A DNA stretch of 64,000 nt from Cloacibacterium sp047601505 (GTDB lineage: Bacteria > Bacteroidota > Bacteroidia > Flavobacteriales > Weeksellaceae). A program made the position numbers and the translations under genes. Under the pieces are notes generated by a model. The model had not been told where the DNA came from. It did not search any database and saw only the letters and a list, made by a program, of their open reading frames with translations. Positions 32,410-40,000 of the stretch are shown here, one piece after another; within the stretch, counting starts at the first letter, position 1, and every line of letters begins with the position of its first letter. Where the stretch lies: the NCBI RefSeq assembly GCF_047601505.1, contig NZ_JASGJD010000001.1, positions 1,612,001-1,676,000 of the forward strand, given 5' to 3'.

Positions 32410-34407
32410 ATGGAGTTGCTTGATAGATATTTTTCTATCAAGAACGAAACGCGTGATTTGCAACCGCTTACTCATGTTTTCCAAACGCTTCAAAAAGAAA
32501 ATGTAAAAGATTTTTTAGAGTTTTTAAAACAAAATCCAGAAATAAAAGAAAACTTTGTTTATTATTTACGAAATGTTTTCGCTGGTAGAGCCTTCAATTT
32601 GTCTCTTACAGAAGCCAATATTTTGTCGGAGAATGCCTTTTTCCCGGAATTAAGAAAGAGAGTTTTAGCTAAATTTTTACCACCTGTAGAAGAAGAAAAT
32701 ACCGTTTCTGAAGTGATTTCGGAGGTTTTCTTTCGAGATAAAGCAGATTTTAAATACATAAAAAATATTTCTAAAGAACTTTCTGATGAATTGTTCAAAT
32801 TATTAGAAATAGACCAATTAATTGCAATTCCCAAGGTAAAAAAAGAACTTATCTTTTCTATGAATATTCTTGGTTGGAGAGTTGCAGGAAATGCATTAGA
32901 AGTAGATGTTTTGAAAATGGCGCCAGAATATAAAGATTTTGACAATCCATTTTTGGCACTTCAAAAAGAGTTAGAACTGTTTTTTCAAGATTTTAAAAAG
33001 GATAATAGCATTGTTCTCAATTCTAAAAATGTTCATTATAAGCAGATTAAAATTTATTTAGAACAAGGTTTCACTTTTGTGAATACGGCTTTTAAAAATT
33101 CTTCAAAATACGGAATTTCTAGTAAAATTAATCTCGCTTTGCTCAAAATAAGACAGCAATTACAGAGAATTTTAGAAATTTTAGATTTATTGGTCATTAA
33201 TAAAGAATCTGATGTTATTATAAAGTCTAAAAAATTAGTTACCAGTATTTTAGAGTATAAATCTCACCGAAACAATATTAGAGATTTGGTGTATGATAGC
33301 ACTACTTTAATGTCTCATCTTATTACTTCTCACACTGCAGAAACAGGTACAAATTATATTACTACTTCGCCAAAAGAATATATCATCATGTTGAAAAAAG
33401 CGAGTGGTGGCGGTATAATTGTTGGGGCTTTGTGTGTTATGAAAATGCTCTATGCATCTTTTCCTGGTAGTGAATTTTATCACGCGTTTTTGTATTCTTT
33501 CAATTATGCTTTGGGTTTTATTATGATATATTTAATGCACTTTACATTGGCTACAAAACAGCCAGCAATGACGGCTGCTACCATGGCAAAAGTGCTTTCG
33601 GATACTAGAAATACTCGAAAAAATTATACAGAATTTTCGCATTTGGTATCTAAATTGTTTAGAAGCCAGTTTATTGCTTTTATAGGAAATGTTTTCTGGA
33701 GTTTTCCTATAGCTTTGGCAATAATATATGGTTTGGATGTACTTTTCGGACAAAACTTTGCTGCAGGCGATAAAGCTACAAAACTCATTCACGATTTAGA
33801 CCCTTTTCATTCTAAAGCATTGTTACATGCATCTTTAGCAGGTTTTTATTTGTTTATTTCGGGTGTTATAGCAGGAAATGTGGGCAACCGTTCGGTTTTT
33901 TATAAAATTCCTGAAAGAATTGAGAAAAATCCATATATCAAAAATATTTTTGGACAAAGTTTTGCTGAAGGTTTGTCTAAATATTATTCAAAAAATTGGA
34001 GCGGAATTTTATCTAATTTTTGGCTAGGTATTTTCTTAGGTTCTACGGCAACTATTGCGCATTTTTTCAATTTAGATTTTGATATTAGACACATTACTTT
34101 TGCAGGGGGAAACTTTGCATTAGGGCTTTATGGAAAAGATTTTTCTATTGACCAGTACACTTTTTGGGTTTCTTTTGTAACGGTATTTTTGATAGGATTT
34201 TGTAATTTTTTGGTGAGTTTTGGCTTGTCTATGTTTTTAGCTTTTAGGTCTAGAAAGTTGAAATTTGGAGAGGTTAGAACGCTCAATAAGCATATTTTTA
34301 CCTATTTCTTAAAACATCCTTTAATTTTCTTTTTGCCAATTCGTTCCACTTTAGACGAAAGTTCTAAAAAACTAATGGAAGATTCTACAAAACATACAAA
34401 TCATTAA
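32410..34407 (+). CDS. Gcr-family membrane protein ('site-specific recombinase' family)
   Basis: The 665-residue protein resembles the family annotated as site-specific recombinase Gcr (COG4389), first described in Neisseria. Residues 1-310 are soluble and helical; LVYDSTTLMSHLITSHTAE near 298-316 and TNYITTSPKEYIIMLKKASG near 320-340 precede at least six membrane helices, ending with GFCNFLVSFGLSMFLAFRSR and KLKFGEV. The many membrane segments make direct DNA recombination doubtful, and the family name may mislead. The start at ATG 32410 has an AAAGAAAG leader; an unlikely TTG at 32368 would add 14 residues and sit against the mtgA stop. Its end overlaps the DciA-like gene tail to tail by 23 bp. 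Confidence 0.75.
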   Translation: MELLDRYFSIKNETRDLQPLTHVFQTLQKENVKDFLEFLKQNPEIKENFVYYLRNVFAGRAFNLSLTEANILSENAFFPELRKRVLAKFLPPVEEENTVSEVISEVFFRDKADFKYIKNISKELSDELFKLLEIDQLIAIPKVKKELIFSMNILGWRVAGNALEVDVLKMAPEYKDFDNPFLALQKELELFFQDFKKDNSIVLNSKNVHYKQIKIYLEQGFTFVNTAFKNSSKYGISSKINLALLKIRQQLQRILEILDLLVINKESDVIIKSKKLVTSILEYKSHRNNIRDLVYDSTTLMSHLITSHTAETGTNYITTSPKEYIIMLKKASGGGIIVGALCVMKMLYASFPGSEFYHAFLYSFNYALGFIMIYLMHFTLATKQPAMTAATMAKVLSDTRNTRKNYTEFSHLVSKLFRSQFIAFIGNVFWSFPIALAIIYGLDVLFGQNFAAGDKATKLIHDLDPFHSKALLHASLAGFYLFISGVIAGNVGNRSVFYKIPERIEKNPYIKNIFGQSFAEGLSKYYSKNWSGILSNFWLGIFLGSTATIAHFFNLDFDIRHITFAGGNFALGLYGKDFSIDQYTFWVSFVTVFLIGFCNFLVSFGLSMFLAFRSRKLKFGEVRTLNKHIFTYFLKHPLIFFLPIRSTLDESSKKLMEDSTKHTNH

Positions 34408-34675
34408 AATTTTCTGCCCCAAATTCATCTTGAAATTTTTTAAGGAAGAAAGATTTTCTCATTCGGAAATCATTTCTAAGAAGTGCAGATTTTATTTTAA
34501 TTTCGAGAATTTTTTCTTTTAAATTTACGCTCTCTATTTCTTTGAAAAGAGCATTGTCAAGATAATCTTCCAGAAAATCTTTTACTTGAATTGCCATTAA
34601 TTTATCTTCAAAACCATAGATTTTGGCAAAACTTTTCACCAATTCAGAACTTTGATATTCTCTTTTCTTTTTCAT
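34385..34675 (-). CDS. DUF721 / DciA-like protein
   Basis: The 96-residue product starts MKKKREYQSSELVKSFAKIY and has the DUF721 pattern: N-terminal helices (YGFEDKLMAIQVKDFLEDYL), then strand EKILEIKIKSALLRNDFRMR and helix KSFFLKKFQDEFG. DciA proteins load the DnaB replicative helicase in bacteria that lack DnaC, and DUF721 genes often sit close to recF, as here (recF is two genes upstream). The ATG at 34675 directly follows a 26-bp repeat; a longer start at 34699 would translate that repeat and is rejected. It overlaps the Gcr-family gene by 23 bp at the 3' end. Confidence 0.78.
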   Translation of the reverse strand: MKKKREYQSSELVKSFAKIYGFEDKLMAIQVKDFLEDYLDNALFKEIESVNLKEKILEIKIKSALLRNDFRMRKSFFLKKFQDEFGAENFNDLYVL

Positions 34676-34701
34676 GTCATTGCGAGCGCAGCGAAGCAAT
34701 C
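34676..34701. repeat. Palindromic intergenic repeat, copy 1 (GTCATTGCGAG type)
   Basis: The plus strand begins GTCATTGCGAGCGCAGCGAA and ends GCAATC. It is an imperfect palindrome and is the same family as 56369-56394 (opposite orientation). Its last base touches the ATG of the DciA-like gene, so it forms the whole immediate leader of that gene. Confidence 0.85.
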
Positions 34702-34768
34702 TGTTGATTTATTGTCCTATAGATTTAGCAGGTTTTTATCAGCAAAATTTGCTCAATCAGCGAGAGTT

Positions 34769-35008
34769 TTATTTCTTAATTAGTTTTTCTATTTCTGATA
34801 AAACAAAATCAACTGCTTCTTTTTCAGTTCTAAAATATTTTAAATTTTCTCGATTGTTTCTTTCATAATAGAACCAAACAAATAAACTTCCAAATTTTTC
34901 TAAACCAAAACCGTCATTTCCATATTTTCCATAATTGCCAATTACAAAATAGTTTAATTCAGGATAGTTTTCTTCTAAAAATTTTTCTAATTCATTAATT
35001 GTCTTCAT
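34769..35008 (-). CDS. Small protein of 79 residues, function unknown
   Basis: The product starts MKTINELEKFLEENYPELNY and contains FVIGNYGKYGNDGFGLEKFG, FVWFYYERNNRENLKYFRTE and a C-terminal helix KEAVDFVLSEIEKLIKK. The alternating aromatic strands and a closing 'EKEAVDFVLSEI' helix resemble small immunity-type proteins, but no toxin gene is near, and I do not assign a family. The start at ATG 35008 is chosen because a longer reading (to 35047) overlaps recF. It lies 11 bp after recF in the same direction and so probably shares its transcript. Confidence 0.6.
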   Translation of the reverse strand: MKTINELEKFLEENYPELNYFVIGNYGKYGNDGFGLEKFGSLFVWFYYERNNRENLKYFRTEKEAVDFVLSEIEKLIKK

Positions 35009-35018
35009 TTTAAATTTT

Positions 35019-36137
35019 TCAAACTTCAAAAATTCTACTTTCTTCATTAATTCTTTTTACCACATTTTCTGTTCGTTCTTTGTGTGTATCTGTGATAAAA
35101 ATCTGCCCGAAATCTTGTTCATTTACCAATTCTATCAATTGTGAAACTCGGTTATCATCTAATTTATCAAAAATATCATCCAAAAGCAGAATCGGATTTT
35201 TGTTGGTAATTTCTTTAATTCTCTTTATTTGAGCCAATTTCAAAGCAATAAGAAAAGATTTTTGTTGCCCTTGACTGCCAAATTTTTTAATCAAATTACC
35301 ATTCATTTCAAATCGCAAATCGTCTTTGTGAATTCCTTTGGAAGTATAAGTTAGAAGTCTGTCTTTTTCTAAATTTTCTTTTAATAAAATTTCAAAACTT
35401 CTATCATTTTTTGCGGAGTCGAAAACATTCAAATCACTTTCATAAGTTACAATAACGGTTTCGTTTCCTTTAGAAATAATTTTATAAAAATGCTGAATGG
35501 TTGGCAAAATGGATGCTACAAATCGTTGTCTTTTTTCAAAAATTTGAGTTCCAAATTTATTCAAAGGTTCGTTGTAAATTTCCAAAGAATCTAAATCGAA
35601 GGTTCTGTTTTTTTGAAAATATTTTAGCAACGCATTTCTCTGTTGAAGCGTTTTTTGATATTGTATAAGGCTAAAAAGATACTCAGAATCTGTTTGAGAA
35701 ATCATAGAATCTAGAAATTTTCTTCTGCTTTCGCCACCATCCGAAATAAGGTTTGCATCGTAAGGCGAAATAATTACGCTGGGCAAAAAACCAATGTGAT
35801 CTGCCATTCTATCGTAAGTTTTTTCGTTCTTTTTGATGAGTTTTTTAGATTCTTTTTGAAGTAAAATTTTGATAATATCGTTTTTTTCTTCGCCTACAAT
35901 TTCACTTTCTATTGAAAAAAAATCTTTACTTTTATTTTCGGTTTCAGAAGTTCTTATATTTTGAAAATCAGAAACTGCCAAGAAACTTTTTCCCATAGAA
36001 ATATAATGCAGTGCATCTAAAATATTGGTTTTTCCGGCGCCATTATTTCCTACAAAACAATTAATATCCGAAGAAAAATCGAAAGTTTTTTCGGGATGAT
36101 TTTTAAAATTGATGATTTTTAAATTTTTAACGAACAT
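35019..36137 (-). CDS. recF: DNA replication and repair protein RecF
   Basis: The 372-residue SMC-like ATPase helps load RecA at gaps via RecFOR. Walker A is GNNGAGKTNILDAL near 30-43, the signature-like segment KKFGSQGQQKSFLIALKLAQ near 285-305 and Walker B NPILLLDDIFDKLDDNR near 318-334; LISDGGESRRKFLDSMIS near 122-140 is typical of RecF. Length is standard. It is followed by the 79-residue orphan and the DciA-like gene on the same strand, a grouping of replication functions. The gap upstream (36138-36230) holds half of a palindromic repeat. Confidence 0.94.
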   Translation of the reverse strand: MFVKNLKIINFKNHPEKTFDFSSDINCFVGNNGAGKTNILDALHYISMGKSFLAVSDFQNIRTSETENKSKDFFSIESEIVGEEKNDIIKILLQKESKKLIKKNEKTYDRMADHIGFLPSVIISPYDANLISDGGESRRKFLDSMISQTDSEYLFSLIQYQKTLQQRNALLKYFQKNRTFDLDSLEIYNEPLNKFGTQIFEKRQRFVASILPTIQHFYKIISKGNETVIVTYESDLNVFDSAKNDRSFEILLKENLEKDRLLTYTSKGIHKDDLRFEMNGNLIKKFGSQGQQKSFLIALKLAQIKRIKEITNKNPILLLDDIFDKLDDNRVSQLIELVNEQDFGQIFITDTHKERTENVVKRINEESRIFEV

Positions 36138-36196
36138 TTTAAACTCAGCATCTAGTTTGTCTTGCTAAGAAGCATTTATACCAAAAATGGGTATTT

Positions 36197-36218
36197 AGAT
36201 TCCTTCGGAAGGACAAAG
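36197..36218. repeat. Single arm of the GTCATTCCG-type palindromic repeat
   Basis: The minus strand reads CTTTGTCCTTCCGAAGGAAT followed by CT, one mismatch from the arm of the full element at 56052-56120. It is itself a small hairpin (CCTTC / GAAGG). It sits between recF and the UbiA-like gene. Confidence 0.7.
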
Positions 36219-36230
36219 TTGTGGATAATT

Positions 36231-36980
36231 TTAATTTTTCAAATTTAAAATAAAATAAATTAAAAATGGCAAAGCGCTCAAACTTTCCAAGAAAAAAGAA
36301 TAATACAAATCGTCTCTTTTTTTACCAGAAAAAATTGCTAAAATTATGCTTATAACTATTGTTATTCCTAAAGAAATGGCAAAATTTCTTTTTAAATAAA
36401 TGAAAGCTAAAACTCCACTAAACAGAAGAAAAGTCACACTCAGTATTTTAGTATTTTTAATTCCTATTGCTTTTGGTAAAGTGGGAAATGGGTCTCTTCC
36501 TAAATCTCTAATTTCAAACGGAAAAGTAATGGCAGAGGTAAATAAAAAAATAATGAGAAACCATGCTAAATGAAAATTTTCTAACGGTAGCCAAACCAAA
36601 CTCATTGCCCAAACCAAACCTACATAAAAGGTTTTTACCAACCAAAATTCTCTGATATTAATGTTGAAAATATTAGAATTGTAAAGTGTTCCTAATATTA
36701 ATATAATCAGCCATTTAATGAAGAATTCTAGGTTTAAAAATTTTAAAATTAAAAAAATAATGAGAACAAATCCAACCAAATTGATGAAAATTGCATCTTT
36801 CTTTTTATGAAATACTGTGAAAATATAGCCGTTCCAAAAAGTAAGGAAAAGTATTTTTGCTACCATTTTTTGGTAAGATTCTTGCTCATATAGAACAAAA
36901 ATTCCTAATAAAGTGGCACAAAAAGAAACATAGAATTGCGACTTTATGACTAGTTTTTTTAGTACATTTATAAAATTCAT
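36231..36980 (-). CDS. UbiA-like membrane protein with a degenerate first Asp motif
   Basis: A 249-residue integral membrane protein with about seven to eight hydrophobic helices. A cytoplasmic loop near 158-175 reads FEIRDLGRDPFPTLPKAIG, matching the second Asp-rich motif (DxxxD then TLP..lG) of UbiA-type polyprenyl transferases. The usual first motif NDxxDxxxD is not present; the corresponding loop reads TLYNSNIFNINIREFW. UbiA enzymes attach prenyl chains to aromatic acceptors in quinone or pigment pathways. With one motif lost this may be a non-enzymatic paralogue or one using different metal ligands. It is divergent from the alpha-2-macroglobulin gene with only 18 bp between starts. Confidence 0.6.
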   Translation of the reverse strand: MNFINVLKKLVIKSQFYVSFCATLLGIFVLYEQESYQKMVAKILFLTFWNGYIFTVFHKKKDAIFINLVGFVLIIFLILKFLNLEFFIKWLIILILGTLYNSNIFNINIREFWLVKTFYVGLVWAMSLVWLPLENFHLAWFLIIFLFTSAITFPFEIRDLGRDPFPTLPKAIGIKNTKILSVTFLLFSGVLAFIYLKRNFAISLGITIVISIILAIFSGKKRDDLYYSFFLESLSALPFLIYFILNLKN

Positions 36981-36984
36981 TTTC

Positions 36985-37015
36985 CAAAAATAAAGTTTAT
37001 GAAAAACTTAACCAA
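36985..37015 (-). promoter_or_regulatory. Promoter of the UbiA-like gene, inside the 5' end of the next gene
   Basis: On the minus strand TTG (37013-37015), 20 nt, then TATTTTTG (36985-36992) match the promoter pattern. The -7 box ends 4 nt before the ATG at 36980, implying a leaderless or nearly leaderless transcript; the -33 end overlaps codons 5-6 of the alpha-2-macroglobulin gene. Confidence 0.5.
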
Positions 37016-40000
37016 AATCTTATTCATTTTTACACTAATTTGTTTTTTCTTGCCCATGAAAGCTCAAACTTATTATGACACGCAATGGAAAAAAATTGCC
37101 GAAAATTATTCCAAAGGTACTTATAAAAGCAATTTACCATTGATTTTGGAGATTCAAAATCGTGCAATTAAAGAAGACAATGCTATACAACTCATTAAAT
37201 CTTTAAAGGCAGAATTTAGCATTGCAAATCTTACGAATGATGACACTAAAAACGATGTGGCTTCTCAATTTTTTAAAAAATTACAATCTTTTGACCAAAA
37301 GTTGAAAGGAGAAAATAAATTGGTTTATCAAGTTTTGTTAGGAGATTTTTTTAAAGATTATTATGAGCAAAATGATTGGGAAATTAACCAAAGAACCAAT
37401 ATTAACACTTCTTCTACAAGTACAGGACAAGATTTTTCTCAAATAGAAACTTGGAGTAAACTCGATTTTAAAAATTTCTTTAATCAGCATTTTTCTCAGT
37501 TGGAGAAACAAAATGCTGCACTTCAAAATATAAAAACTTCAAAATACGCCGAAATTTTCAATCAGACAGAAAATATCAATTATTTTCCCACTTTTTATGA
37601 CTATAATGCTTTACAATTTATTCAATTTTTAAGCAACGAAAATTATTTCACCAAAAATGAATTGAAAGAAAATCAAGCAAAAGTTTTATCTGTTTTTGAT
37701 GATGTAATTTCTAAAAATTCAGGCAATTCAAAGCTTTATTTTCAGCATCAAAAAATTACCGACGAATGTTCTTTTACCCATTGTAAAGACAAACAGTCGC
37801 AATTAATTGCGCTTTACAACTCTTCTACAGAAGGAAATTATAAGGTTATAATTGCTCAAGAAATTATTCAAAATTTACAAGCTCAACAAAAATTTGTAGA
37901 AGCTCTTTCTTGGATTGAAAAAGTGAAAAAATCTTACCCTAAATCTCCTTTTTTAGAGAATATTAAAAACCAAGAAAACCAGATTTTACAACCAACTTTA
38001 ATGGTTCAATTTGAGCAAAATACAGTTTCTAACAAACCGATTCATTTGGTAGCAAGTCACAAAAATGCTTCAGAATTTTCGTTAAATATTTATGAAGTGA
38101 AAAGTGATTACCAAGGTTTTATGAAATATATTTCTAATTCTTGGCAAAAAGAAAATTTTGTAAATCTTAAGAAAACTTTGGTAAGAAAAGAAAGCTACAA
38201 TTTACCAGCGACTAAAGATTATAAAATGCACAAAACTTCGGTAGAATTGAAACCACTTCCGTCTGGAATTTATGTTGGAGAATATTTGGTTGAAGGAAAA
38301 GTACAAGGAAATTTCTATTTTATCGCTAGTCAAAGTAGAATTATTTATCAAAACAAAAATGATAATCAGACTGTAAAAAATGAATTGAAATTGGTGAATA
38401 GAGATAACGGAAAAATTCTACCAAAAGAAGATTTAGAATTTTATGAATTTGTAAATGGTAAGATTTCACCAAAAATTTCTCTTACAACTAATGAAACAGC
38501 GGTTTTCAAAATTTCTGAAAGTTTAGATAAAGAATATTACCGTTCAATTTTGGTTCATCAGCCAAAAACCAATGATTTTAACATCATTAATGTTTACGGA
38601 AACAGATATTACAACGAGCGTACAAATGATTTTAAAAAGCAAGCTCAGATATTTTTAGACCGAGCGATTTATAGACCTGGACAAACGGTTTATTACAAAG
38701 TAATTGCAACCAATTTAGTAGAGCAAAAAGAAAAAGTTTTGCCTAATGAAACGATTGAAATTAAACTTTTTGATGTGAATGGCGAAGAAATTTATAAACA
38801 GGAAAAAACAACTAACGAATTTGGTTCTTTCAACGGAAGTTTCACTTTGCCTCAAGGTAAATTAAATGGTCAGTTTTCTTTAAGAATTGATGAATTTGAT
38901 ATAGATTCTTACAAGGATTTCCGTGTGGAAGAATACAAACGTCCGAAATTTGAAGTAGAATTTGAGACATTAAAAGAAGAATACAAATACGGACAAACCA
39001 TAGAATTGAAAGGAAAAGCGACGATGTTTTCGAGAGTTCCATTGGGTAATTCTACGGTAAAATATGAAATAAAAAAGCAAAACATCCGATGGAAATATTT
39101 TTGGTGGTATCCTCGTGGAAACGACAACGAAAATTCTATTTTGGGTGAAGTAAAAACCAATGAAAAAGGTGAATTTACCATAAAACTAGACCTTAAAAAA
39201 GATGAAACTTTAGAAGGGATTCAGGTTGATAATTACTCCATCAATGCTTCGGTTACCGATATTAATGGCGAAACGCAATCTGCTGAAACCAATCTGAAAG
39301 TAGCTTCTGTGTCGCATTATATTGAAATTTCTGACACTTCGACTTCAGACAATACACGCATGCTGAGCGGAGTCGAAGTAAGTGATTATTTCACAGACCA
39401 AAATGTTAAATTTAAAGTAGAAACTAAAAATTATAACGACCAAGTTTTTAAGAAATCTTACACTGCAAAACTTTCAAAATTAGAAGAACCAAAACGCATT
39501 TTTAGAAATAGTTTTGAGAACGAAATTCAAGACCTTCCTGTTTTGAGCAAAGAAAATTTTGTTCAAAAATTCCCGAATGATTTTTTCGATAAATCTGAGA
39601 AAGAACAGAAAGTTGAAAAAGTTGTTTTTGAAAAGATACAAGAACCAAGAACCGAGAACCAAGAATCGAGTCTTGAATCTAGCATCTTGAATCTTGGCTC
39701 TTTACTAGCAGGAAAATACAAACTTGAACTCTTCAACATCGAAGGAAAAGATACCATTAAAACAGAGAAATTTTTTGAAATTTTTGATAAAACTAAACTT
39801 TCGGAAAACCAAAAACCGTTCTTAAAAGTTCTTGCTGAAAAAACTGAATATAACCGAACTGAAAAAGCAAAATTCTTCGTTTATTCTGCCATTTCAGATG
39901 CTTTGGTGAATATTTATGTTCAAAACGGTGATGGAAAAACGCAATTTGAGCAAATGCCAATTAAAAACGGAATTTTGGTTTACGAAACTTCACTTCCAAA

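Noticed and set aside
32410..34407. A mobile recombinase or phage region
   Set aside because: The Gcr-family name suggests recombination, but the protein is multi-pass membrane, no integrase motifs or att-like repeats are seen, and neighbours are core genes.
39480..39757. Minus-strand frames over the heptamer array in the macroglobulin
   Set aside because: They are antisense products of the repeat and the real gene, with no independent support.
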